From: Oscillospiraceae bacterium
GTDB taxonomy: Bacteria > Bacillota_A > Clostridia > Oscillospirales > Oscillospiraceae
Assembly: GCA_021771675.1 (NCBI GenBank)
Contig: JAETOP010000109.1
Coordinates: 1-12,216 of the forward strand
Length of the DNA: 12,216 nucleotides
Reading direction: 5' to 3'
Shown in pieces: positions 1-6,683 of this stretch. The notes below the pieces were generated by a model. That model was not told the DNA's origin. It ran no database searches and saw only the letters and a list, made by a program, of their open reading frames with translations. The first letter of the stretch is position 1; every line of letters starts with the position of its first letter. A program made the translations under genes and the position numbers.

Positions 1-88
1 GACGGGCCAGCGCCGCAGAAGCTACTATGTGGCCCCCGCCGAGCTGAAACACCGCTGGATGAAAAGACGGGCGGGTGAGCGGCCATGA
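1..88 (+). CDS. 3' end of an upstream gene (partial, probably conjugation module)
   Basis: Reading from base 2, an open frame gives 28 codons rich in Arg and Lys and ends at TGA 86-88. The stop overlaps the ATG of the next gene as ATGA, the pattern of a translationally coupled operon. Only the C-terminal tail is visible and I do not recognise it. In Tn916/Tn1549-type elements the gene before the wall hydrolase is usually a type IV secretion component such as the VirB4-like ATPase or a membrane channel protein, so that is the contextual guess. Base 1 frame is also open to TGA 76-78, but it lacks the coupling overlap. Confidence 0.6.
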   Translation, partial: TGQRRRSYYVAPAELKHRWMKRRAGERP

Positions 89-2259
89 GCAAGATCAAGA
101 CCCGTGAAAAGGGCAAGGACATTAAAGTGCTGGATAAGTCCGCCGTGGCGGGCCAGCGCATGAAAAGCGCCTTTATCCGCTCCAAGCGGAACGCTGCGGC
201 GTTGATGGACGACCGGCAGACCACCCCCAGCGAGTACGCCGAGGATAAGGTGGAGTTTGCCGCCGATGATCTGGCCCACGACACGGCGAATGTAGCCGTG
301 TCCGAGACAAAAACGGCGGTACGCCAAGGGCGAAAACTGTTCCAGCGCCAGCGGGAGAAGCGGGTAGCGGAGCAACACCGGGAGAACACCACCCCCACCG
401 AACAGGCCCCCGCCCCCGAACCACCCCAGGGTATAGCCCCGGAGGGCCAGCCCCCGCAGCGGAACAGCGGGCCAACCCCGGAGGGACGGCTCCCGCGCCA
501 GCGAACCGACCCGCCCAGGGATGGACAGCACCCCCGGCAGGGCACCGGCCCTACCCAGGACAGACGGCTCCCACGCCAGCGAACCGGGACGGCCCCGGAG
601 CGCCAGCCCCTCCCACGGTATAAGCGCACAGCGGAGCGGCCCCCGGCCCGCGCTGACGTTGAGCGCCCCGCCGATACTGTAAATTCCTTTGTAGAACGTG
701 GGCGGACTTTTGCCAAGAAGCAGGCCACAAAGTGGGTCGAGCGGAAACGGCAGATAAAAAATAGGGCTGTCCAGTCTGATCGGCCACCGCAGATAAAGCC
801 CCAGGACGCCGCCCGAGCGCCCCGGCAGATAGAAACGACGGTCAACACCGTGGAAACACCCGTAAAAACAGCGAAACGGCCCGCCCAGGCTATGGGACAG
901 ACCGCAAAGGCCACCGGCAGGGGTGCAAAGGGCATCGTTAAGAGCGCCCAGCGGACGGTCAAAACGGCACAGCGCACCGCAAAGGGCACCGTGAAAACCG
1001 CCCAGCATACGTCTAAAACCGCTATCAAGACCGCAGACCATACGGCAAAGGCGGTGCAGAAAACGGCCCAGGCCACCGCAAAGGCGGCAAAAATGACCGC
1101 CCATGCCGCCCGTGCCACGGCCAAGACCGCCGCCGCCACCGCGAAAGCCGCCGCAAAGGGCGTTTCCGCCACGGCAAAAGCCATGATTACGTCCGTCAAG
1201 GCGCTTGTGGCCGCTATCGCCGCTGGGGGATGGGTTGCCATTCTCGCCGTTGTGATTATCTGCTTGATTGGCCTGATCGTCGGCTCCTGTTTTGGCATTT
1301 TCTTCTCCGGGGAGGACAGCGGCACAGGCCAGACCATGCCCGCCGTTGTCCGGGAGATCAATCAGGAATATGAGGGCAAGCTGGACGAGATAAAGAACGG
1401 CACCACCCATGACGCACTTGAAATGTCCGGCTCCCGCGCCGTCTGGCCGGAGGTGCTGGCGATATACGCCGTTAAGACCACCACCGACCCGGACAACCCC
1501 CAAGAAGTCGCCACGATGGACGACAGCAAAAAAGAGCTGTTGAAAGAGATATTTTGGGCCATGAACGAGATAAGCAGCCGAACCGAGACCGCCACCACCA
1601 CCCAAATCGTGGAAACGGACGATGGAGCGGGCAATATCATTGAGGAAGAAGTCGAGGTAACGACAATGACCCTCTATATCACCGTGACCCACAAGACCGC
1701 CGGTGAAATGGCGGACGCTTACAACTTCACCGCCGACCAGCGGGCGCAGCTTGCGGAGTTACTGGCTGAAGAAAACCGCAGTATGTGGAGCAGCGCCCTA
1801 TACGGCATTGGCGTGGGCGACGGGGAGATCGTGGTGGTGGCCCTCTCCCAGCTCGGCAATGTGGGGGGCCAGCCCTATTGGTCATGGTATGGCTTCAACT
1901 CCCGCGTGGAGTGGTGTGCCTGTTTTGTCAGTTGGTGTGCCAACGAGTGCGGGTATCTGGACGCTGGCGTGATCCCCAGGACGGCGGGATGTATCTCCAG
2001 CTCAGATTGGTTCAAAGACCGGGAACTCTGGCAGGATAACAGTTACGAACCCCGCCCCGGCGACATTATCTACTTTGATTGGGACAACAAGGGCGGCTCC
2101 GGCCCCCAGGACGGCCTTGCCGATCATGTGGGCATCGTGGAGAAAGTGGAGAACGGCCTTGTCTACACCGTGGAGGGCAACTCCGGCGATAGCTGCCGGG
2201 AGAACCGCTATGCCATAGGCCATTATGAGATTTACGGGTACGGCACCCCAGCCTACTAA
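85..2259 (+). CDS. CHAP-domain peptidoglycan hydrolase of the conjugation apparatus (Tn916 Orf14-like role)
   Basis: 724 aa, membrane-anchored wall hydrolase that probably opens peptidoglycan for the conjugation channel. Residues 1-265 are basic, Pro/Arg/Gln-rich and probably disordered and cytoplasmic. Residues about 270-372 are a Lys/Thr/Ala-rich repeat of KTAQ/TAKA type, likely helical. One transmembrane helix lies at about 382-407 (GGWVAILAVVIICLIGLIVG). A linker domain spans about 410-580. The C-terminal CHAP (amidase/endopeptidase) domain spans about 585-724, with Cys611 in EWCACFVSWC, His681 in DHVGIVEKV and Asn699 in VEGNSGD as the expected catalytic residues. The ATG overlaps the preceding stop (ATGA), so it is coupled to the upstream gene. 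Tn916 Orf14 and Tn1549 homologues have an N-terminal membrane helix and a C-terminal hydrolase. The long tail before the helix is larger than in Tn916. The long reverse-strand open frame over this gene is a composition artefact. Confidence 0.85.
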   Translation: MSKIKTREKGKDIKVLDKSAVAGQRMKSAFIRSKRNAAALMDDRQTTPSEYAEDKVEFAADDLAHDTANVAVSETKTAVRQGRKLFQRQREKRVAEQHRENTTPTEQAPAPEPPQGIAPEGQPPQRNSGPTPEGRLPRQRTDPPRDGQHPRQGTGPTQDRRLPRQRTGTAPERQPLPRYKRTAERPPARADVERPADTVNSFVERGRTFAKKQATKWVERKRQIKNRAVQSDRPPQIKPQDAARAPRQIETTVNTVETPVKTAKRPAQAMGQTAKATGRGAKGIVKSAQRTVKTAQRTAKGTVKTAQHTSKTAIKTADHTAKAVQKTAQATAKAAKMTAHAARATAKTAAATAKAAAKGVSATAKAMITSVKALVAAIAAGGWVAILAVVIICLIGLIVGSCFGIFFSGEDSGTGQTMPAVVREINQEYEGKLDEIKNGTTHDALEMSGSRAVWPEVLAIYAVKTTTDPDNPQEVATMDDSKKELLKEIFWAMNEISSRTETATTTQIVETDDGAGNIIEEEVEVTTMTLYITVTHKTAGEMADAYNFTADQRAQLAELLAEENRSMWSSALYGIGVGDGEIVVVALSQLGNVGGQPYWSWYGFNSRVEWCACFVSWCANECGYLDAGVIPRTAGCISSSDWFKDRELWQDNSYEPRPGDIIYFDWDNKGGSGPQDGLADHVGIVEKVENGLVYTVEGNSGDSCRENRYAIGHYEIYGYGTPAY
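486..586 (+). repeat. Direct repeat (2 x 23 bp, 78-bp period) within the hydrolase N-terminal tail
   Basis: Bases 486-508 and 564-586 match at 22 of 23 positions and are exactly 78 bp (26 codons) apart, both encoding RLPRQRT. The surrounding residues (SGPTPEGRLPRQRTD and TGPTQDRRLPRQRTG) are also similar, so this is a degenerate tandem protein repeat in a Pro/Arg-rich tail. It probably arose by replication slippage or unequal crossing over and is a likely length-variable site. Confidence 0.7.
892..1200 (+). repeat. Lys/Thr/Ala-rich repeat region (KTAQRT-type) before the membrane helix
   Basis: Codons about 270-372 of the hydrolase repeat short units such as KTAQRT, VKTAQ, TAKA and KTADHT with nearly no aromatic residues. 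The pattern resembles histone-H1 or LEA-like basic amphipathic helices. It sits just before the membrane helix, so it should be on the cytoplasmic side, where it could bind DNA, lipid headgroups or the secretion machine. Function is inference; the repetition itself is plain in the sequence. Confidence 0.65.
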
Positions 2260-2263
2260 AAAT

Positions 2264-2285
2264 CCCGCCGCCATTCGGCGGCGGG
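2264..2285. terminator. GC-rich hairpin after the hydrolase gene (weak terminator)
   Basis: A perfect 9-bp stem (CCCGCCGCC / GGCGGCGGG) with an ATTC loop starts 5 bp after the hydrolase stop. On the plus strand it is followed by TACATAATT, not a T-run, so intrinsic termination in that direction would be poor. On the minus strand the stem is followed by ATTTTT, which is a better terminator tail. It may act in both directions or serve to stabilise the 3' end. Confidence 0.55.
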
Positions 2286-2316
2286 TACATAATTCTAAAG
2301 GCTCTTATTTGCACAA

Positions 2317-2345
2317 TTGATACTTGCCGACCCACAGTGTATAAT
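2317..2345 (+). promoter_or_regulatory. Sigma-A-type promoter P1 upstream of the two-component genes
   Basis: TTGATA at 2317-2322 and a perfect TATAAT at 2340-2345 are separated by exactly 17 bp. The expected start point is near 2352, giving a leader of about 74 nt before the regulator ATG at 2426. The TTGAC direct repeat at 2372-2387 would then lie inside the transcribed leader, so a protein bound there could block P1 while serving a second promoter. Confidence 0.7.
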
Positions 2346-2346
2346 T

Positions 2347-2358
2347 TGGAATATTCCA
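2347..2358. promoter_or_regulatory. Perfect 12-bp palindrome over the expected P1 start site
   Basis: TGGAATATTCCA is fully self-complementary and begins 2 bp after the P1 -10 hexamer, centred at 2352/2353 where transcription should start. A symmetric site in this place is typical of a dimeric repressor operator. No protein can be assigned; the XRE regulator at the right end is one candidate. Confidence 0.4.
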
Positions 2359-2369
2359 TTGAGTTTTAA

Positions 2370-2403
2370 TCTTGACGGAATTTTGACTTTCTCCCTATAT
2401 GAT
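2370..2403 (+). promoter_or_regulatory. Response-regulator operator and promoter P2, copy 1 (TTGAC-N6-TTGAC ... TATGAT)
   Basis: TTGAC at 2372-2376 and 2383-2387 form a direct repeat with an 11-bp period, the usual layout for OmpR/PhoB-family dimers bound on one face of the helix. TATGAT at 2398-2403 starts 26 bp after the first TTGAC. The same element recurs at 4417-4450 with 26 of 34 aligned positions identical. It directly precedes the regulator gene, which suggests autoregulation. No consensus -35 lies 17 bp before the TATGAT, as expected for an activator-dependent promoter. Confidence 0.7.
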
Positions 2404-2413
2404 GAAAAAGACT

Positions 2414-2420
2414 GGAGGTG
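2414..2420 (+). promoter_or_regulatory. Ribosome binding site that fixes the regulator start
   Basis: GGAGGTG lies 5 bp before the ATG at 2426. In-frame ATG codons at 2399 and 2402 lack such a site and overlap the P2 -10 hexamer, so they are not the start. Confidence 0.75.
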
Positions 2421-2425
2421 TCCGC

Positions 2426-3100
2426 ATGGCATATAGAATTTTAATTGTTGATGATGAGCCTATTCTGACCGAATTGCTTTCCTCCCATTTGCAGGATCAC
2501 GGCTACATGGTTTCCGTTGCCAACAGCAGCGATGAAGCCCTGGCAAAGCTGAATACAAAGCCGAATCTTATTCTTCTGGACATCAATATGCCGGGGATGG
2601 ACGGGCTGGAGCTGTGCAAGGTCATTCGGAATCATATTGTCTGCCCCATCCTGTTTCTGACGGCGCGGATCACCGAGCAGGATAAGGTCAACGGCCTGCG
2701 GGCCGGAGGGGATGACTATATTACCAAGCCATTCGGCTTGCAGGAATTGATTGCCCGTATTGAGGCACATCTGCGCCGGGACGAGCGAAACAGGCGCCCG
2801 CCAGAGGTTGTGACCTCCCAAGGGCTGATTATCAACCTCTCAGACAGAAAAGTGTTTTGGAACGAACAGGAGCTTTCTTTTTCAAAGAGGGAGTTTGACA
2901 TCATCGAATTTCTGTCCTCTAACCCGAATCAGGTTTTTGACAAAGAACGTATCTATGAAGCGGTATGGGGCTATGACGCGGAGGGCGACAGCAGCGTGAT
3001 CAAAGAGCATATCCGAAAAATCCGCGCAAAGCTCATGCAGGCCAGCGGAAGTGAGTACATCGAAACAGTTTGGGGGATGGGTTACCGATGGAAAAAGTAA
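2426..3100 (+). CDS. OmpR/PhoB-family two-component response regulator
   Basis: 224 aa cytoplasmic DNA-binding regulator. The receiver domain (about 3-115) has the acidic pair Asp9-Asp10, phosphoacceptor Asp52 in LLDINMPGMDG, switch Thr79 and Lys101 in ITKPF. The C-terminal winged helix (about 126-222) has the family ending WGMGYRW. Length is normal. The partner kinase gene begins inside its last codons. It should bind direct repeats with about 11-bp spacing; exactly such repeats lie before this gene (2372) and before the lipoprotein/ABC operon (4419), so it probably activates both. Start choice rests on GGAGGTG at 2414-2420. It resembles VanR-like or antimicrobial-peptide-responsive regulators in class only; I cannot name a specific one. 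Confidence 0.92.
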   Translation: MAYRILIVDDEPILTELLSSHLQDHGYMVSVANSSDEALAKLNTKPNLILLDINMPGMDGLELCKVIRNHIVCPILFLTARITEQDKVNGLRAGGDDYITKPFGLQELIARIEAHLRRDERNRRPPEVVTSQGLIINLSDRKVFWNEQELSFSKREFDIIEFLSSNPNQVFDKERIYEAVWGYDAEGDSSVIKEHIRKIRAKLMQASGSEYIETVWGMGYRWKK

Positions 3101-4377
3101 AAAGGCAATCACTAAAACGCTCCTTTATGAAGGCCGTGGCGATCACGATGCTGGTCGTGTTTCTGTGTAGCGCCTTTGCAATCGTCATTTGCTACCGTTT
3201 CCAAAAGCATATTCTCCCCGATTCCAATGAAGTTTGGCTGACACAGCAGACAACCGCCCCGGATGGTACGGTCACAGAGGCAAAGTTGAGGTATGTACTT
3301 GACGGCCCGCCAGAGCCATTTGGTCAACTGGTAAAAGACGGTCAAGAACGCAATGAGGCGCAGGAACAGACGAGTTACAGGATAGAGCGCATTGACTCCA
3401 GCTACTCCATGCTTTCCTCTAAAGCAAAAACGGCCTACCGCGCTTCACAGATTTGTATGGTGCTGCTACCGCTCATGTTTGCTGTGATTGGAATTACTCT
3501 ATGCGCGTGGTGGTTTTATCACAAAATACTGGAGCCGCCAATCACTGTCCTGATGGATGCCACTACGCATATTCAAGACCAGGATTTGAATTTCCAAATC
3601 AACTTTGACGGGCGGGATGAGTTGGGCCAGCTCTGTACCGCGTTTGAAAAAATGCGACAGACCCTATATGAGAATAACCGTCAGCTCTGGAGTATGCTGG
3701 AGGAACGCCGCGCATTGCAGGCGTCCGTAGCCCACGATCTGCGTAATCCCATCGCCATTATGACAGGCTATGTGGAATATTTGCAGGAGAACCGCCAGGG
3801 TGGAACCTTGACGGACGAAAAATTAGAAAAGGCGCTCACCAATCTCGGCATTACCGCGGAGCGTATGGGCCGCTACACCGATACCATGCGCGACCTGGGT
3901 GCGATTGAAGAAACAGAAGTCCGCCGCAGAGAAGTGGAACTTCCTGACTTTTTACAGCACATGGCGGACTCGTTATCCATCCTGCTTCAGAACACCGAAG
4001 TGCGCTTTGCTTGTGATTTCCATGTGCCAGCGGGCAGGGCCGTCCTTGACGGGGAACTGTTATACCGCGTTCTGGAAAACCTGATCTCCAATGCCCTGCG
4101 TTTTGCGGAACATCAAATTGACCTTGCCTTTTACCTGGAACACGGAACGCTGTCGGCCACCGTGACAGACGATGGGCCGGGTTTCTCAGACAAGCTGCTG
4201 CAAAAGAAAACCGCCCTGTTCTACTCCGAAGATACCTCCGGCAAGCACCTGGGCCTGGGGCTTGCGGTGAGCCGGGTGCTGTGCCAGAAGCATGGGGGAA
4301 CCATAGAACTGTCAAACAGACCGCCGCATGGAGCCTGCGTGAAAACCTCCATCACGATCAAGCAAGGCCCTTTGTGA
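3088..4377 (+). CDS. Sensor histidine kinase partner of the response regulator
   Basis: 429 aa membrane kinase. TM1 is at about 15-36 and TM2 at about 121-144, enclosing an extracytoplasmic loop of about 85 residues with no known fold that I recognise. HAMP follows at about 145-198. The HisKA motif SVAHDLRNP carries the phospho-His216. The ATPase domain shows the N-box (ENLISNALRF, Asn335), G1 (DDGPGFS from Asp361) and G2 (KHLGLGLAVSR from Lys386). All catalytic motifs are intact. The ATG at 3088 overlaps the regulator end by 13 bp, with GGGGG at 3072-3076 upstream; a TTG at 3070 is less likely. The sensing loop is longer than in BceS-type kinases, which have nearly none, so this kinase may bind a ligand or a lipoprotein directly. 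Confidence 0.92.
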   Translation: MEKVKRQSLKRSFMKAVAITMLVVFLCSAFAIVICYRFQKHILPDSNEVWLTQQTTAPDGTVTEAKLRYVLDGPPEPFGQLVKDGQERNEAQEQTSYRIERIDSSYSMLSSKAKTAYRASQICMVLLPLMFAVIGITLCAWWFYHKILEPPITVLMDATTHIQDQDLNFQINFDGRDELGQLCTAFEKMRQTLYENNRQLWSMLEERRALQASVAHDLRNPIAIMTGYVEYLQENRQGGTLTDEKLEKALTNLGITAERMGRYTDTMRDLGAIEETEVRRREVELPDFLQHMADSLSILLQNTEVRFACDFHVPAGRAVLDGELLYRVLENLISNALRFAEHQIDLAFYLEHGTLSATVTDDGPGFSDKLLQKKTALFYSEDTSGKHLGLGLAVSRVLCQKHGGTIELSNRPPHGACVKTSITIKQGPL

Positions 4378-4382
4378 AACAG

Positions 4383-4412
4383 ATGCCGCCCAAAAAACTG
4401 GGCGGCATTTTT
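4383..4412 (+). terminator. Rho-independent terminator after the kinase gene
   Basis: A perfect 9-bp stem ATGCCGCCC / GGGCGGCAT with an 8-nt A-rich loop is followed by TTTTT (4408-4412). It starts 6 bp after the kinase stop and separates the two-component operon from the lipoprotein/ABC operon, which therefore needs its own promoter. Confidence 0.85.
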
Positions 4413-4416
4413 CATT

Positions 4417-4450
4417 TCTTGACCGAATCTTGACCTTTGCCCGTTATGCT
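4417..4450 (+). promoter_or_regulatory. Response-regulator operator and promoter, copy 2 (TTGAC-N6-TTGAC ... TATGCT)
   Basis: TTGAC at 4419-4423 and 4430-4434 again have an 11-bp period, and TATGCT at 4445-4450 starts 26 bp after the first TTGAC, exactly as in copy 1 at 2370-2403. It is the only promoter-like sequence between the terminator and the first gene of the ABC operon. The expected start near 4457 leaves a leader of about 22 nt. Shared architecture implies control of this operon by the adjacent response regulator. Confidence 0.75.
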
Positions 4451-4465
4451 TAGTCCATCAAAGCA

Positions 4466-4473
4466 AAGGAGGT
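4466..4473 (+). promoter_or_regulatory. Ribosome binding site that fixes the lipoprotein 1 start
   Basis: AAGGAGGT, near-perfect anti-SD complement, lies 5 bp before ATG 4479. The upstream in-frame ATG at 4437 lies before the -10 hexamer and would not be in the transcript. Confidence 0.8.
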
Positions 4474-4478
4474 CATTT

Positions 4479-5513
4479 ATGCGAAAACGATTGATTGCTG
4501 TTCCCCTTTTGTGCGGCGCTCTTTTGTCCCTCGCCGCCTGCGGGAACTACGCCATTCCAGACAGTACGCCCCCGCCGTCACAGGCCATCGCCGCGAACCC
4601 GTTTGAGGCGGCGGCGGAGGAGGCCGGATTTCTGGCAATGCTCACCCACGAGGCCGCTTCCTCTGATTTCTCCGAGAGCGGAGAACGGCTGCCATTTGTG
4701 TATGACGGCGGCGAGTTTCAGCTTGCGTATCAATACTCTGTTACCGGCAAGCTGGATGCCGTTGGATTTCTCCTGTTTCTGGATGGACAGCCGCAGCCCT
4801 ACAAAGTGAATGATACCGCAGCGGAGTATGAGTATTGCCACAGCTTTACCGCAGGGGAGGATCAGAACTTTTCTTTCCTCTTTGAGCCTGTGACCGGCAG
4901 CGCCGGTGATACGCTGACCTTGACGGTGGTAAGCATCACGAACCCGGACTTCCAGCCGGATATGGAATCCACCTCCAGCTATGGCTGGTATCATAAGACG
5001 CTGGATTCCAATATTGAGTTGAAGTTCAACACAGACGCCCCCTCTGCCCGTTCAGACGATCCGCCTGTCCGGGAAGCTTTCACGCACAGCGATGTGCGGG
5101 AGGAAAAGGTCACGGTGCAGTATGTGGAGACTGAGCTTCCCAAACACGGCTGGGGCGGTGTGAGCATGGACACGCTGGACGACGGTATTTACTACACCCT
5201 CTCCTATGACGGCGGCATCGTCCATGACAACCTGCGTGTTTCCGCTCCCGTCACGCTGCAATATACCATGTGCGGCACAGCCGGAGCAAGTTACAGCATC
5301 GCCTTTTACCTGGATCACCAGCCAGTGAAAATTGGCGAAAGCACTTCCTGCTCCATCACACTGAGCAAGGGGGGCGTCATGGAAATTGAGGCCGTGATCG
5401 ACCCGGATCAGCTGGGGGAATTTAACACCCTCTATTGTGTCGCTGTCCCCCGGAACGGAACATCCGCTCCCTTCTTTAAGAGCAATTCTATTTTATTGTA
5501 TAAGGAGAACTGA
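4479..5513 (+). CDS. Surface lipoprotein with two related beta-rich modules
   Basis: 344 aa, first gene of the ABC operon. A lipoprotein signal peptide (MRKRLIAVPLLCGALLSLAAC) has lipobox LAAC, so Cys21 should be lipidated and the protein held on the outer face of the membrane. After a Pro/Ala linker it has two beta-sandwich-like modules, at about 80-165 and 258-340. They share the order of strands and motifs: QYS / QYT, FLLFLDGQP / IAFYLDHQP, then a Ser/Thr-rich strand and a Leu/Tyr-Cys-containing strand. I do not recognise a named family. In a LanI- or solute-binding-like position it could bind the inducing compound, or present it to the kinase or transporter; that is inference. The stop is 2 bp before the next ATG. 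Confidence 0.8.
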   Translation: MRKRLIAVPLLCGALLSLAACGNYAIPDSTPPPSQAIAANPFEAAAEEAGFLAMLTHEAASSDFSESGERLPFVYDGGEFQLAYQYSVTGKLDAVGFLLFLDGQPQPYKVNDTAAEYEYCHSFTAGEDQNFSFLFEPVTGSAGDTLTLTVVSITNPDFQPDMESTSSYGWYHKTLDSNIELKFNTDAPSARSDDPPVREAFTHSDVREEKVTVQYVETELPKHGWGGVSMDTLDDGIYYTLSYDGGIVHDNLRVSAPVTLQYTMCGTAGASYSIAFYLDHQPVKIGESTSCSITLSKGGVMEIEAVIDPDQLGEFNTLYCVAVPRNGTSAPFFKSNSILLYKEN

Positions 5514-5515
5514 AC

Positions 5516-6682
5516 ATGAAAAAGACATTCTGCATCACATTGGCGCTGCTCTTTATCCTGGCCTTATCCGCCTGCAGCAAGGCGGATTCGCCCGCCCCTG
5601 CGGTTTCGGGAAACGCCCCCTCCGACACACCTGTGGTTTCTGTTCCGACCCCTGGCAGTCAGCAGGGACAGTCCCCTTCTTCCTGCACCTTTGACCCCTC
5701 CCTGTTTGGTGGCAAGCTCCAGAGCTGCGCCTATGCCGGGAATGGAACGCTTCTTGTACTGGCGGACAAGCTGTATCTCTACGATACCGGCACCGCCACG
5801 GTGCTGGCCGATACGGAAGCGCCCCTGCGGTACTTTGAAGCGCAGGCCATTGACGGGGGCTACGTTCTGTCCGGCATGGGCGATAATGGTGCGATGGCGT
5901 ACATTTACGACAGCTCGCTCTCGCTGAAAAAGGAAATCGCGGTCAATGAGCTTTTGCCGGGGGATTTTGTTGTCAGCGAAACCGGGGGCGTAGCGGCCTC
6001 CACAGACGGAAAGAAGCTGGCCTTTGCCGCTATGGGCGGGCTGTATCTGTATGATCTGGAAAGCGGGAGCCTGACGACTCTCCTGGACTTGGCGCAAAAC
6101 GCCGGGACTGCCAGCATTGGAATTTCCATGCTGAACGGCGCTGCCTTTGCCCAGGGCAACAGCCAGATCGTGTTCTGCGGCAGCGGCAACTCGATCCCCG
6201 CGGTAGACGGCGAGGACAGCTTTTCCATCTACGGGAGTATCGCCGTGGATGGCAGTAATCTGAAGCTCACGAAACCGTCCGCCTATACCATGGAGGAAAT
6301 GCAGAGCAGCGCCAGCCGGTTATTTTTCCCGCAACCCTTTACTCAGGCCAATGGAACGCTGCTATGGATCGACCGGGCAACCGGCAGCGCCGACACGCTT
6401 TCTTTCTCTACCGGCAATGAGGGCAAGGACGGCGTATATGGCTCGGAGCAGGGCGACTATGTTGCGACCGCCGTTTTAGACGGCAAACTGACGGTTCGTG
6501 TCTACGATGTGGCCTCCGGCGAACTGGTCGCCACCGAGGTGATTGAGAACTCCGACCCCATATATTTCAACCGTATCCCCAGGATTTACCTTTTAGATGG
6601 GGCCAAGACCGCTGTGGTGGTTCTCGGCGGTAGCATCAGCGAAGTGGACACGCTGGTATCCACATTTACATTTGGAGAATAA
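5516..6682 (+). CDS. Beta-propeller-like surface lipoprotein
   Basis: 388 aa. The signal peptide MKKTFCITLALLFILALSAC ends in lipobox LSAC, with Cys20 as the lipidated residue, followed by a Ser/Pro/Ala-rich linker to about residue 55. The remainder repeats blade-like segments such as LLVLADKLYLYDTGTATVL, AMAYIYDSSLSL, GGLYLYDLESGSL, TLLWIDRATGS and LTVRVYDVASGELV, typical of WD40/YVTN-like propellers. No catalytic motif is seen, so a binding or scaffold role outside the membrane is likely. AAGGAG at 5502-5507 gives a good ribosome site. It lies between lipoprotein 1 and the ATPase (1-bp gap to the next ATG), so it is made with the transporter. The permease 2 C-terminus carries a second domain of similar style. 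Confidence 0.8.
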   Translation: MKKTFCITLALLFILALSACSKADSPAPAVSGNAPSDTPVVSVPTPGSQQGQSPSSCTFDPSLFGGKLQSCAYAGNGTLLVLADKLYLYDTGTATVLADTEAPLRYFEAQAIDGGYVLSGMGDNGAMAYIYDSSLSLKKEIAVNELLPGDFVVSETGGVAASTDGKKLAFAAMGGLYLYDLESGSLTTLLDLAQNAGTASIGISMLNGAAFAQGNSQIVFCGSGNSIPAVDGEDSFSIYGSIAVDGSNLKLTKPSAYTMEEMQSSASRLFFPQPFTQANGTLLWIDRATGSADTLSFSTGNEGKDGVYGSEQGDYVATAVLDGKLTVRVYDVASGELVATEVIENSDPIYFNRIPRIYLLDGAKTAVVVLGGSISEVDTLVSTFTFGE

Positions 6683-6683
6683 C

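Noticed and set aside
486..586. CRISPR-like direct repeats
   Set aside because: Only two copies, 78 bp apart, in frame and encoding similar residues in a coding tail; there is no array or cas gene.
25..1692. Very long reverse-strand open frame (about 555 codons, Gly/Leu-rich) opposite the CHAP hydrolase
   Set aside because: It mirrors a GC-rich, Lys/Thr/Ala/Pro-rich gene whose codons rarely give stops on the other strand. The product is low-complexity, no ribosome site or promoter fits, and the forward frame has clear CHAP and membrane motifs.
6597..6683. Upstream in-frame extension of the ABC ATPase into lipoprotein 2
   Set aside because: The ATPase fold begins directly at MEITFEKVSKQY (6684), with GGAG at 6673-6676, and the extension is out-of-frame lipoprotein sequence.
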